Position numbers and translations under genes: made by a program. Below are positions 1 to 11,732 of a stretch of 64,000 bases of DNA, one piece after another; position 1 is the stretch's first letter; every line of letters begins with the position of its first letter. The notes beneath the pieces are model-generated. The model was not told the DNA's origin. It worked only from the letters and a program-made list of their open reading frames with translations, and did no database searches. The stretch is from Hydrangea macrophylla (lineage: Eukaryota > Streptophyta > Magnoliopsida > Cornales > Hydrangeaceae): assembly GCA_033977485.1 (NCBI GenBank), contig CM066995.1, forward strand, positions 49,971,162-50,035,161, given 5' to 3'.

Positions 1-1245
1 CATTGGTTATGTTGGAAAGATTAAAACAATATATTATGACTTATTAATCCCCCTGCGTACGTTGTTCCTTTAATTTGGCGAATTCCTTTATGTTTAAATT
101 CATGACATTCATGTGGAGTCAGTGGTACATGCATGTGGGTGTCAGTCAGTGTGGAAAGGAGTAATGGTCAGTGTGGGAAGAGTATGAGTATGAGATTGAG
201 ATTGAGATTGTGTGGTGGACACTCCCTGGTTGTTGTGTACCAAAGTGTGACATGTTGAGATTGCGGTGAGAGTGTCTTTGAAATGCGACGGTGGTAAATT
301 TGGACACTCCCTGGCGCCCATGGTAGCGTTAAAGTGTGTGACGCCAAACTTGGACACTCCCTGGCACCCATGGTAGTGCTAAAGTGTGGCCTACGGACAC
401 TCCCTGATACCCGAGTCTGGATATCGCGTGAGGGTTCCTCCGGTATTTGCATGGTGGTTTAGGTATTCAAAGTGTGAGGCATTGGACACTCCCTGGTACC
501 CCGAACCAAAGTGTGAGGCAAACTGGACATTCCCTGGCACCCCGTTGCTAAAGTGTGGCTACCTTAGTGTTTCAAAGATACTGGAGTGAGATAGTGGGTT
601 GTTGTGTTTGTCGAGAGAAAAGAGTCGGTAAGGTGAGTGTGGTGCATTGTCTCACACACGATCATATGTTTTAATGAATGAACGACTTTTAAATACTTTC
701 CCCATTGTTTTATAATTGAATTCTTTCCGTGGTGAAACCGTTGATTTTTATAAAATTAAAAAGGAAAAATTTGCAAATGAGTATGTTTTACATTTAAAGT
801 TATGTTTTTAATACTCACCAGCTTCTTGAAGCTGACGACGTTGATGCGTCCTGGACATTCGTGTTCAGGCTTTTCAGGTTATAATCAGGAGGAATCTTAT
901 GACTATGCTAATTGAGAATGGCTGCTTTTGGGAGAAAAACTGTTATCATCATTGCATATTTTAAGTTATATTTTTTAAGTTTTAAACTGTATGTTTATAA
1001 GGATGACTGTAATAGATGATAAGTTATTGTTTTGTGTTAAGGCGGTCTGTACCTTAGTTGACCCCGTATCGTAAGATGTAATAAGTTAGTAAAACTTTTG
1101 TAAGCCTTGATTGCTCTGCTCTGATTATTATTGTTTATTGTTGTTTGACGTTTGGGACGGAATCGATCCTTCAAACTATCGCGACCTACGGGTCCATAAA
1201 GGAAATTAAACGCTTTCCTTATTTATGCTACGTCGGGGCGTGACA
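1..1245 (-). mobile_element. LTR E, partial gypsy-type LTR running off the left edge
   Basis: Read on the minus strand, this LTR begins at 1245 with TGTCACGCCCCGA and runs left out of the window. The same sequence, diverged, begins at 63328 on the plus strand, which defines the boundary. The flank at 1246 is not a polypurine tract, so 1245 is probably the outer edge of a 5' LTR or of a solo LTR. The left 600 bases hold a degenerate short tandem array. No TATA box or coding region stands out. The superfamily is inferred from the terminus alone. Confidence 0.6.
217..560. repeat. degenerate ~43 bp tandem array inside LTR E
   Basis: The core GGACACTCCCTGG or a one-base variant recurs at 217, 302, 352, 395, 484 and 524. 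The spacings of 85, 50, 43, 89 and 40 bases fit a unit of about 43 bp with some units decayed. Each core is followed by a variant of ACCCCGG or CACCCATGG and then by AAAGTGTG. Short reading frames across it are by-products of the repeat. Confidence 0.6.
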
Positions 1246-3834
1246 TTGCCTATCCAGAGTGTGCTTCAAATTAGTGCTTTAGCTTAGAGAATAAAAGACA
1301 TTCTATTTCAATCTATTCAAAACAAACTTGATTACTTGAGAACTTTTCTCTGACATAGGGGATTTTGCCAAACAAAGTTTGCCCCTAGTTTAAATAGGAC
1401 TTAGAGGCATGGCTTCTGGGATTAAATAAGGTGTTCAGCAAACGAAGTTTGCCCCCTAGTTTGGCAATATATATATGGCTTCAGGCAAACTTACGCAAGT
1501 GTGCCCCTAGTCCGAAGGAAGAAAGCCATAGGCACATAGGGTGATACTTACAGTTTAGGGATGGTTATGGATTGAGAACCTTGCAAGGTTTGCCTACTTA
1601 TCCCTGAACGGGAATCAGGTCCAGAGTAGTTCAGCCAAAGCTTATATAAAGTGCTAGATCATTGGTGGCAACCGTACCGAATAGGTTGCCTACGTATCCC
1701 AGAGTGGGAATCAGGTCGAGCGTATTTCAAGTACTCTGGAGGTCTTGAAAAAATAAGGCTTCAAGAATCGGCGGGCTCTTCAAGCCATGCTTTCATATAG
1801 GTCCAATGAGTGCCCTTTCTAAAATGGGTGGCTTGTGGTAGCCTTCGAATAGGATGATGAGAACATGAACTATTTCTCCATTTTTTTTGTGGCGGTTGAT
1901 TCTTTTCACCTTTTCACTAGCCAGTCTTTCTTTACAGCTCTCGTAACACATCATGTTTTAATCATACTCTATCATACTCACAAAGCAGTATCAACCCTCC
2001 AAATCACTTTTATCTTTCTCAAAGATATCTTTGCATTGTTTTAGGCTCACTTAGCCATTGAGCCTTCCACAAAATTTTGAGACTAATTGATACTTTCAAA
2101 TCTCTCTTTTCATTTTCAATTCATGTACCAATGATGTACTTTGAATTGCTCAAGAATTCTCAATCTCATTTATTCTTTACTTTTTCTTTTCTCTTTCCTT
2201 TCTTTTCTCTATCTCACTATCTTTGATTTTCTTCACGATTTTGACTGGCTAGGATTGGGTGTTTTGAGATCAACACGCATCTCATTTTTGCTCTAACTTT
2301 TACCTAGGCGCCTTTTTAGGTTTTCATCCTAGCGAGCTCCTTTTTTTTTTCTTTTTTTATTCCCCTTTTTTTTGGAAGAAGAAGTTCATTTAAAATGTTT
2401 GGCTACCATCAAGGACCAAGTTTATGGCTTTAGACTGGTTGGGCTCATCTTTTAGGCTTGGTATTTGAGAAAAGGCGATGGTGAGCAAATTTCAAGTTCC
2501 AAGTTCATTTTTTCAAGATTGACCAAGAGCATCTTTAAATTCATAAAGTAAAGCTAATCAATTCTCTACTCCTCCTTGGTTTTGGAAAAAAAATTCCTTT
2601 GATCACTTGGGGATCCTTTTCAATGCAAAGATTTATTAGCAAAGTAGTTTTCATGATCGTTTGAGGAAAAAAGTTATTTTTTATTTTTAATTTTTTTTTT
2701 ACCTTAATGATCCATACATTCACGACTTGGCACACTGAATCAAGCAAAAATGAGATTTTATTCAACTAGGATAGAAGGAGGATTATATCACTTGACTCGA
2801 TTGACTCGATGAAGACTTGACAATAAACTCAACAGACTAACTAGAAGACTCGACTGGACTCGACTTTGGCCTCAATTGGAGTGTCGCAAATGATCTTCAA
2901 TTTATTAAACTTCCAAGAGCATCCACATTTACTTTAGCAGTAGTAATTCCAAACACTATCACCTCACTGGCATCATTTGAACCTTCGGGTTTGCCACCCG
3001 TGTTTGCGGTAACATTATTTATCCTTATGGCCAATTTCTCAGTTAAGTGGCCCTTCTTCGAATCATTAGGCTCCACAAGTTTATCAACCTCAACATAATC
3101 CTTTTCATTATCTTCTCTCTTCTAACTATTCTCACACTTGAATTGCTAACCCAAACTGTTCTGGGTTTGATACTATCTCGCCTACAGTCATGTTTGATTC
3201 TTAATCAATTTTGATTGATTTCAAAAGAATTGTCATTTTGTTATTATTTTTCACATTTTCTTTTGCGAATGGTTAGTGAAATGTTCATGAATGGTTCATA
3301 TGTCACACGGATGCAATGCATGTGTGTGCGTGTGTGCTTATTCTATATGCCAAAGAAAATAAAATCTTAATCCTAACACATAAACACATAAGCACATAAG
3401 ATCATCATCCATGTTAAGTGCGCCAACTTTTCCTTTCATTGTGATCTTCATTACCCTCTCAAAGGTTGGATATTCAAAAATTTTGAAAGTCATTTAGAAA
3501 GTATTCCTTGGATGATAATTTTTTTTTGAAAACAATACCTGAGAATGCTTTTGAGAATGAGGATGTTAAACATTCTTCTACAAAAATGATTGGATTTTTA
3601 TTTTGAAATTTATCCAAAAAGCATTTCTCCCAAAATGATTCAAAGATTTTTGAACTTTTTCTTTTAAAGATGATCAAATGAAAATATACCTTAACAAAGG
3701 TTAGTTTGGGAATTTTAATTGAAAGGTGAACTCAAAAGATTTTTCGAAAGGGTGATTGAAAACCTCGGGAAAAAGATAGTAAAATTTGTTTGCTTTCAAA
3801 GATGGACTTAAAACTCTTTGGGTAGTCAAGCTAA
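1246..3834 (-). mobile_element. minus-strand Tat-like gypsy remnant (leader plus post-pol segment)
   Basis: 3170-3834 matches the leader of element A at 47331-47860 in the same orientation. Shared stretches include the ACACGGATGCAATGCA block and the AACACATAAGCACATAAG block. 1370-1790 matches the segment between integrase and antisense ORF in element A (32640-32940): both have CAAACGAAGTTT and paired CCTACGTATCCC ... GGGAATCAGGTC blocks. No protease, reverse transcriptase or integrase lies between them, so this is a non-autonomous or internally deleted relative. 1900-2880 is AT-rich with homopyrimidine runs and shows nothing further. Confidence 0.6.
2895..3191 (-). pseudogene. unrecognised coding remnant at gag position
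   Basis: Just downstream of the leader on the minus strand an ATG (3191-3189) opens about 19 codons before a stop. A different frame then stays open for roughly 70 codons to about 2895, rich in Asp, Glu, Lys and Asn. Its place after the leader fits a gag start, but I could not align it with the gag of element A. It may be a gag fragment, an extra retrotransposon ORF, or chance. Confidence 0.25.
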
Positions 3835-4795
3835 GAGTGGGACCCCTAGGTTCTTAATTTTTGGCTCCGACTAACTATTAATTCTATCTAGTTAAACTCT
3901 TAACTAAGGAAAAATAATTAATCAATTGTCATTAACTTCACTATATAATGATAATTGCACTCCAGTACATAAAAATAAAACTACACTTATATTAGCAATT
4001 CCTAGCCTTGCATATCATGACACTAATGTCCTTCTACCTTTCCTGTATTTGTTTTTATCATTGGGATGTATGAATAATAGTACTGTCTACCCAATAGATA
4101 AATACATCTTATATTCCTTGAGTATCAGTCACCACTCATAAATTACCAAACATGTCTATAACAACTTGCTGACACGGCTGCGCAGCTCTTAGTAATCAAC
4201 CAGTGACATTCTCAAGGGAATACTTGCTCTTGTAGAACAACTCTTTACAAGAGGGTAGATTATATCTTGACAATATATCTTCGCAATACCATAAACTTGA
4301 TCACCCAAGATACCTAGGTGTTGATCTCGAGGACCTCATTAATTGGTAACTCAAAGCAACCAAGCATACCACTTGTGTCCACTGCTATCTCAAGATTAAG
4401 GACATGTATCTTATAAAAGTTTGAGTTCCTATTAAATGTGATAGATTTTCTTGTCCATAGGTTTAATTCACAGTCTGTCAATGCAACTCATGCACTAGCA
4501 TATTAACTTAGAGTCAACTACTCTTGTGAATAAGATTCATCACTCTATCATATAAAAGTTAATCATGCTACAGTGTATACCTGATAAGTTATTTGGTTTT
4601 ATCATCCACTGTGACTTATTTGAAACAACAAGGAATAGTAATTCATATCTTCCATGTGTAATCCTATACATATATGAATTACATACAATGATGTTTAAGG
4701 ATAACAGCCTAACCATTCATCTCATGAATTAAAATACATAAATGTGTTATAATTTTCATAGTCAAACTAACTGGTTTGAGGGCACAATCCCAACA
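3835..4795 (-). mobile_element. truncated, diverged copia LTR of the Cop1/Cop2 family
   Basis: On the minus strand it starts at 4795 with TGTTGGGATTGTGCCCTCAA, against TGTTGGGTTTGTGCCCTCAA in Cop1. Similarity continues to the block complementary to CTAAGAGTGGGACC near 3840, about LTR position 955. The remaining 500 or so bases of a full LTR (palindromes, TATA box) are missing. The left junction abuts Tat leader sequence. No polypurine tract or primer site adjoins it, so it is a truncated solo LTR or LTR fragment much older than Cop1 and Cop2. Confidence 0.7.
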
Positions 4796-5774
4796 AGCAA
4801 ATCACCGTGACCTTCACATAGCTCTTGGAGGGCCAGCGTCAAACCTAATAGCAGATCGAAGCCCTATTGGCCAAACAGAATAATCCTTTATAAGCCGGGT
4901 CATTGCCCAGGAATGATGAGCGTAGTTAGGAACTAACATAGGCCCGATGATGTGCCCGAGCCAACCCGACCGGTGTTGGGGATGCCAAAGACATCATAAA
5001 CGATATACGTGTTTCCAGTGGGAGAAGGCAAGACGCATGACCCGATAACTGGCCCATGATCACTCGGCTGGGAGCTAAGATGATCTTAGGCACACCATAA
5101 ATTGGACTCATAGCCGAGCCTCATCCCAAAGGACATCACACCATGGGGAGGAAGCCCCTTCGACGGACCTGACCTATGCGAAGTTTGATGGGATGGTTAA
5201 ACCATGGTAAACGAAGCAATGTTTAAGAGGGATGGATTTGGTCTTCGACACCATCGAATGTAATGAATAGGAACTGTTTGGCCATATTTTAATTGACTTA
5301 TACTACTGGAGAATGGTAGGAATCAGAGAAGGCCACAGTAGGGGAAGAAGGGATCAGGACAATAACGTGGACTGGATTCAAGGTGATATTCCTAGCTAAT
5401 TATTTCCTGCAGTTAGAGAAGAATTTGAGGAAGAAAGAGTCTTGGAATTGGTTCAAGAAAATAGGTTGGTTAGGGAATAAATAACTCAATTCCATTGTCT
5501 ATCTCATTTTGTACTACATATGGTCGATACACTTGAGAAGAAGAAAGAGTAGTACTAGCCAACGTTTAGATTCAGCTCAACCAAAACTTTTTTGGTTCAC
5601 CCCAACATTCCCCACTTGTCCGACTGTTGCTGAGCAGTTTTTGGATATCCAACGGACATCCTTAGAAGGTAATTTTAATGTTACCGATTTCCCCTCTTTT
5701 GCAATTAGTTTCGCTACAGCACCCGCGGCTCTAGCTAATTGTTCACCCTTTCTAAGTGTGATTTCAATATTATG

Positions 5775-6250
5775 CATGGCCATGCCTAAGGGCATACACA
5801 AATGAATTGTACTGCCTAGCCTTCCCGGGCACTTTGAAAGGCCTGGTCGCGAATGGTTCCACTCCCTGAACTGATCGGTCAATGATTTTAAGGAGCTCAG
5901 CAATTACTTCATCAATCAGTTCATAGGCATGCTCGATCACACATAACTTGACACCCATCTACTCACAGTCAGGTAGCAGAAGGTACAATTGTTGAAGGAT
6001 TACGTCGATGGGTTCAACCAACAAAAGCTTCAAATCTACAACCTGAACAAGACAGTTGCCATTATAGCCTTCTACTTGGGAGTTCAGCACACCAAGTATG
6101 CCATGTCATTTCACAAAAATCGGCCGGCAACTTTGGTTGAACTTGTAGAGAGAACATGATGTATTTCTAAAGACCAAAGACTTTCGGCACGTAAGAGATG
6201 AGACTTCAAGACGTAAGCAAAAGCGAGATTAGCACGATGAGAACAATGTA
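5775..6250 (+). pseudogene. decayed gypsy gag (capsid region)
   Basis: Frame-hopping translation gives the layout of plant gypsy gag capsid. There is a segment like [10 protein letters not shown] at about 5810, then [15 protein letters not shown] near 5885. A block near 5970 reads LLTVRQQK ... LLKDYVDGFN, and RPATLVELVER appears near 6130. The order matches the retrotransposon gag domain, which packages element RNA in virus-like particles. Several frameshifts and stops break it, and it is not translatable. I place it by motif order only. Confidence 0.5.
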
Positions 6251-7294
6251 AAGAAGTCTGGCAGTTCCTTCAGTGTACAGCGATCAGGGTCCGACAGCCT
6301 CAACCCGACCTCTAGCTCACAACAATCAGGGTCCGACAGCCCTGAATCGATCTCCAGCTCACAACAGTCAAGGTCTGATAGCTCTGACATGACCTCTAGT
6401 TCGTACTAGTCAGGATACAGTAATTCTGACCTGGCCTCCAATTGACAGTAGCCAGGAGCCTAGTGATCCTGACCTGACCTCCTATCTCCAACAGTCTAGG
6501 TAAACCTAGCTACAGTGGTACTTTCCCATATCATAGTACGAGGTTCCACGGACTAGATCAAAGAGCTTCAGCAAAAGACCTCAGGATCATACCCGAGGCA
6601 CTAAATGACCCTGAAACTACCAACATTCTATGTCGACTGCCTACAGTAATTATCCCCGCAACACCTACCTCAACAAGAGCTTGAGGAGCAAAAGGGAATA
6701 AAGACTACTGGGAGTCATACCGAGTATTTACAAACCTTGGGGTTAACTAAGTAAAACCCTTAGACAACCCAGGTGCCTATAATACTCAAAGGCACTAACT
6801 CAACTTAAGCTTAAATTGACGATAGAGGCGACTAAAACCTATTAGGTTGGCCCATGATAGAGGAGCAAAAAAGACCTTAAAATAACACGATTTAGGTTGA
6901 CTCTACCAACATGGTCAAACTTTTCTACTAATAGTCTTGACTAGGGCTTGCTGGGTAAAAGATAACCAACCTGGGAGTTAACATAAAAAGGATCCTAAAG
7001 CAACACGCTTTAGGTTGGCTTGTCAACATGGTCAAATTTTTTTACCAACAACCTTGATGAAGGTTTACTAGATAGAAGATAACCATCCTGGAAGCTAACT
7101 TAAACAAACGACTCTGAATTAGGCTGAGTCTAAATTCTTAGAAAATTCTTGAGCACCTAAAGATTCCAAATTAGGCTAAGTCTCAAATCTTGGCCAGTTC
7201 CCAAGAATTCACCAGACTCAGAAGCTCCAAGGCAACTTTCCCGAGCAATCAACAGATTTCCAAACTTGACTCAACATAGCATCAAACCAACCAT

Positions 7295-7310
7295 GGAAAT
7301 GGGGGGCAAC
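7295..7310 (+). other. polypurine tract before LTR F
   Basis: GGAAATGGGGGGCAAC directly precedes the LTR start at 7311. It has the composition and position of the plus-strand primer site of LTR retroelements. It marks LTR F as a 3' LTR of whatever lay to its left. Confidence 0.65.
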
Positions 7311-8101
7311 TAATACGCCCAAAATTGGCTCTACTCTATGACCGAGACATTCTACTCAACGACTGACTCCTATCCCAATTTCTCGAGCAATTACAAGCAC
7401 CCTGGGCCTCCTGATCCTATAGACAGGGCTCTGCCAGAGGGAAAGCCTGACCCCTAAATTAGGGTAGCATTTTCCAGTCATCAAACAGTCCAGGATAGGT
7501 CAAAAGATTCATCCTGAGTGGTAGACTCAACATCTTAAGGCTCGACCAAATAGTTTAGGATTATAAAGCTAACCAGGTCCATCAAGAGTACAATATATCC
7601 CAGCCCTAGGACGTGATCCAGAATGTTCCAGGCAGTTTCCTATACAAGTTAGAAGACTAATAGAAAGTGTAAATTGTTTCCTAGTCTAATTAGGAAACCC
7701 CCACGATTGATTCCAATCAATCCTAACCAAATTGTATTTCCTTATCCATGTAGTTGCCTCATACAGGTACGTCTCTTACACTTATAAAAGGGACCCCCGC
7801 CTCCTCCAAAGGAGAGAACATTTTTAGTCTGCATAGCACCTCTATAGCAATCATAATTATGCTAGACTGACCTCTGGTAGCTTGAAATTATTATTGGTTA
7901 ACCAAAGGTCACCGGCATTTTAACAGTATAGTGAGCGTGCTCAAACACAAAAGTGGATGTAAGTTTCTTCATTAATAGAGCCGAACCACATGTAAAGCGA
8001 GTCTCTCAATGCTTTTCTCTCCTTGATCTGCTCAAATTATTCTTGCCCAAAAATTGCATCATCAAAAGCCAAGCGAGCCTCTGTGGACCCTGATGTCCAC
8101 A
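7311..8101 (+). mobile_element. LTR F, short gypsy LTR (791 bp)
   Basis: It starts TAATACGCCC (a TG to TA change at the canonical terminus is likely) and ends CCTGATGTCCACA. A TATA box, TATAAAAG, lies at 7783-7790, about 320 bp before the end. It is preceded by a polypurine tract and followed, after ATC, by a primer site at 8105, so it is flanked by both 3'-LTR and 5'-LTR hallmarks. It lacks the U5 block shared by LTRs A, B and C. Confidence 0.65.
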
Positions 8102-8104
8102 ATC

Positions 8105-8122
8105 TGGCAACTCTACTGAGGA
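8105..8122 (+). other. primer binding site
   Basis: TGGCAACTCTACTGAGGA begins with TGG, complementary to a tRNA CCA end, three bases after the LTR end. It is a decayed form of the TGGCGACTCTGCTGGGAA sites found next to LTRs A and C. Sites of this type in Tat/Ogre elements are generally attributed to tRNA-Arg. Confidence 0.75.
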
Positions 8123-8154
8123 TCGAACCCTGAATCTCTGGTTTTGTAGACTAG
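8105..8154 (-). other. 50 nt tRNA 3'-half copy overlapping the primer site
   Basis: Read on the minus strand, 8105-8154 has tRNA geometry. It has a 17 nt anticodon-arm block (complement of 8138-8154, loop CTACAAA), 5 nt of variable loop, a T-arm with loop like TTCGATC, an acceptor strand, and terminal CCA. It is not a tRNA gene because the 5' half is missing. Confidence 0.55.
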
Positions 8155-9329
8155 ATTCTATTTTGGGTTCATTTAAGGATCAAACTTGAAAGCATCCTTT
8201 CATTCAATTTATTTGATTTATGTGTGTCTATTTGCATATCACTTGTATGTCCCGCCAGTCGATTGCATAGAACTATGGCCTTGGTGACACAGGGTAACTC
8301 GGCCAGTTAAGTAGTCATAGAGCCGTGTGATCACCCTTGATCCCGTACCATGTGTTGGTATATTAAAAGTCATCTACATGCCTTTACAACCCTTTGGAAG
8401 GTATAATGGATGCTCATTAAGAGACCCTAATTTGAAACTAAAACCCAGCCTTTTGCATGCTAGTTTTAATAGAACCTTTTAAAATTAGGATTCTACTCTT
8501 GGTTAGGAACTATGTGATGCAACAGTTGGATGCCCAGAAGGGATTATTTGAGATGATGATGATGCTTACTTGACATAGAGATGTGTAACCTTCGAATCAT
8601 TTTCTAGAAATTCTTCTTTGTGTCCCATGACATTTGGTAACTTTCCGAATTCTAATTACAAGATTACACTTCTTACATCTTGTATGCTAAGTATCATTGA
8701 CCTTGTATGTATCCAAATCCATGAAAACTACGATGATTATCTGATCTTGTGATCCTATTACCTGTGAGTCTAGAATTCACCATCTTATGATTGAAGGAAC
8801 TTGGGTTGCAAAATGTTTTGAAATTTTTTGAAAATTGCCTTTTTGAAAGAAAAGGTCCAAGGTCTACCTTTTAAATCAAGCAAAGTTGAAACTCAATTAT
8901 CCTTTTGAAAAAGTGTTTTCTCAAACTTCTAGAATTCTTGGAAAATTCTTCCCATTTTTTTTAAAGAAGATTTGATTAATCAAGAAGGGTTTTCAAAAGG
9001 AAATTTTGAAAATTTCAAAAGGACATCTAAAACTTTGAAAAGGTGACAAGGATCGTAATGAGACGAGAATTCAGCGCACTTGACATGGATAAGGATTTTT
9101 GTGTGTTTATGTGCTATGTGTTAGGATTAGAATTTTTACTTTTCTTTGGCATATAGAGTAGGCACATACACATGCATTATCATCTGCATGACATGTATGC
9201 AATTCATGACATAGATCTATTAAAGGAATCTTTCAAAATAAAATTTCTTCACAAAAGAAAAAGAACCATTGCACTTCAAAGTTTTTAAAATAAAAACATT
9301 AACACGATAAGGTTATGATTGTCGGCAAG

Positions 9330-9990
9330 ATAGCAGTGAACACCGGGACATTTTGGGTTAGAGACTCAACTGCAAGGTTGGTAAGAAAAGACTAGAGATA
9401 TAAAGAGAGACAGAACATGAATAGAATGCTACAAAAATGACATGAATGAATGAGAGGATGGATCAGATGATGACTATGTTGGAAACATTAGCTTGCCAGA
9501 CGCCTATGGTTTACTCGCCAATAGTTAACCCTCCACCTATGAATCAGGTTGGAGAAGATGACTGGTATGAGGATCCAGAACCACCAAAACTTAAAGTACC
9601 TAGGGCGGAGAGAGAGAAAGTTGTGAAAGAGCATATTGAGATGAAGGAGAAGGTCAAAATGTTAGAGAAGGTTGTCCGTAAGTCCAATGGGGTTGACAGT
9701 TATCTACTAGAGCTAGAAGGACTAGATGAGGGAGCCCACGAGAAGTTGCCAGTTGGTTTTAAGATGCCTGATATTGATGATTTCAATGGTTTTGGCAACC
9801 ATAGAAATCATGTAAGGATGTGCATCGAAGCCTTCCAGCTGAGTGGTTTGTGCCCTGATGGCCATGTTATTCTAGCAAACCTTAACTGGAGTGGCCCTAT
9901 TTTTGTATTTCACATTGGAACCAGGTAAAACTCGTGTGTAGGAAGAAGTTATGAAGGCTTTCATCACATAATATGACATCGGCATGTAGA
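9330..9990 (+). pseudogene. truncated gypsy gag
   Basis: A WVRDSTARLVRK-like start near 9355 matches WFRDPTARLVRR in the gag of element A. After a stop near 9390, an open frame of 160 codons runs from 9446 to 9928. It includes an acidic, coiled-coil-prone segment and the capsid start (DDFNGFGNHRNHVRMCIEAF). The homologous A segment reads DKFDGTRNPQSHIRMYMGAF. Beyond 9928 homology continues in another frame (KTRV, then EEVMKAF) to about 9990, where it is cut. Gag would form the particle that packages element RNA. This copy lacks the rest of the capsid and the zinc finger. Confidence 0.65.
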
Positions 9991-11732
9991 TGCATGAGTT
10001 ATAAATCATCCCCAAAAAGCAGATCATCGATAACTATTATAGATTTTTTAGAATTCACACACAAAGAGACCATTTTCAAATATGTCAATCGATTTTTCAA
10101 CAATTATTAAAAATAGTATATGGATCCTAATGATTCTCAAAATGATCTAATAAAAGATAATTCATCAAAGTTTACCCAAAAAATTTGAAATCCATCAAAA
10201 TAAGGGTTTTGATTGACCAAATTCTATGGACAAAACCAATTGTTTTGCTAAATTTTGACTAGTTTATTTTAAAGTGTGAGGAAAACATCTTAGGTGAAGA
10301 TTCATGTTCATTAGAGAGATCAAACTCATAGATCAACTTGATTATGATAATTCCCAATCAATTTAGCCCCCAAGTTCTACGGAGAACTTTAGATCATGGA
10401 TCAAAAGGGTCTTGCAAATGTCCTCTTGGAGATGAAATTCAAATAGAAGTTCTAGTTAATAGGAAAAATGAAGAAATAAGTATGAACTTAGGAATCATCC
10501 ATCTCATAGATTATACTTCCAAACCATCATAAAACTTAAAATAGATACATATATATAATCATGTATGCATGGATCTTAACTAAATAGAAGAATGAAATTA
10601 AAATTGAGTTGTGTGAAGAATAAGAGAGTAAGAAGACGAGTGTTCTATCAAAAGAAAAGAAAACTAAACTAGATCCAAGTCTTATAGATCTATATATAAA
10701 ATTAGGGATTATAGAGGGATTATTGTGTTTACCTCTTGGAGGATTCTCAATTATGCTTCAAAGGTGGGTTTCAAGGATCTCATTCTTTAGGTGTTCTTCA
10801 AGTTTTTCAAGCACTCATCACTGGTGGATAAGAAGGGAAGCAATTGATGTTAACACTCTCATCAATAATCTTATCTAGTTATCTTAGGATTCATTTTAGA
10901 AGAATTTATTTCATGACTCACTATTCTCTCTCTAGAAATCTCTTGAATTCAAAGGGTGATCTCATATATATTCAAAGTATATTCCCTTGCATTCTCTTCT
11001 ATATTCTAAGATAATCTCAAGGTTCTTCCAAGATGATCTCATATAAGATCTAAAGCATCTATATATAGAGTTTAGAAAACTTATTTCTTAAGTTTCAAGG
11101 TTAAAACAGGAATTTTAGAGATAAAAAAAAGGGATAAAATGGCCATTTCAGTGCCTAAACGCAGTTTTTGGGCCATTTATTCATGTAGGAAGAAGGGTCT
11201 AGAACCTGAAAGCTTAATAAAGGGGGCAACTTATAGGTGGTGGTTAAGGGTGAAACTGCCACCCTACTACTGGGACCCGCCATTTGCTATTCTTAACCCT
11301 CTGGTTGCCCACAAGCTTTGTTTCAAAAATCATGAGCACTGTTTTTCCTAATTTTCGTTAAAAAAACATTTTGGTGTCCGAAATCGTCCGTTTATGTACC
11401 GTTGGAAAGTTGTGAAGTTGAATTTCATTATAAAAATATTCTGGAGGGATGTGAAATGAGAATTGAAGGTAATTGAAGTCCAGAAGTCCTGCAGAACTTT
11501 TGTCATCTTGTTGAAATGAAATGACTTCCTTTTCAAAATTACATTCCGATGCTCATCAATTTTTATTTTTTCTTTGAAATAGAATCTTTGGATACCTAGA
11601 ATACTATGTTAGAACATTTTTATGTTCATTTAACCCCTAGTGAGTATGAATTGTGAGAGACGTTTTTGACAAAACTGGGATTTTTTATTTGAAAAGGACT
11701 TTTCTGAACTTGAAGTCACTTTTTGAAGTTCG
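9991..11732 (-). mobile_element. LTR B, larger piece (minus strand), split by Cop1
   Basis: The minus-strand reading matches the plus-strand LTR B copy from about 57050 to 58850 across its length. Examples are the FCATCCCC-type block near 10005, the blocks around 10300 (GAGATCAAACTCATAGATCAA) and the TATA region. A minus-strand TATA box sits in the TCTATATATAGAG at 11059. It is truncated at about 9991 and continues at 20428 on the far side of Cop1. Short frames at 10338 and 11139 are chance. Confidence 0.75.
11728..11732 (+). repeat. target site duplication of Cop1 (left)
   Basis: GTTCG directly precedes the 5' LTR and is repeated at 20423-20427 after the 3' LTR. A 5 bp duplication is standard for copia integrase. 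Confidence 0.9.

Larger units (their letters stand above)
4796..7310 (+). mobile_element. degraded plus-strand gypsy internal region
   Basis: This stretch is bounded on the right by a polypurine tract and LTR F. It contains decayed coding traces in several plus-strand frames, the clearest being a gag segment at 5775-6250. 6290-6480 repeats a motif like CAGTCAGGGTCCGACAGC about four times with spacing near 60 bp. 6500-7290 contains loosely repeated blocks (around 6880-7110). No reverse transcriptase or integrase could be read, so it was non-autonomous or internally deleted. Its 5' LTR was not found. Confidence 0.5.
8102..9990 (+). mobile_element. 5' fragment of a plus-strand Tat-like gypsy (leader and gag start)
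   Basis: 8155-9329 matches, over much of its length, the leaders of element A (minus strand, 47181-48428) and element C (54072-54850). Shared text includes GATCACCCTTGATC followed by TACCATGTGTTGGTAT. It leads into a gag fragment at 9330-9990 and stops at a junction with LTR B in the opposite orientation. No long ORF lies in the leader itself. Confidence 0.7.

Noticed and set aside
5577..5903. 108-codon minus-strand frame
   Set aside because: It overlaps the decayed gag on the plus strand, which has recognisable motif order; the minus product has none.
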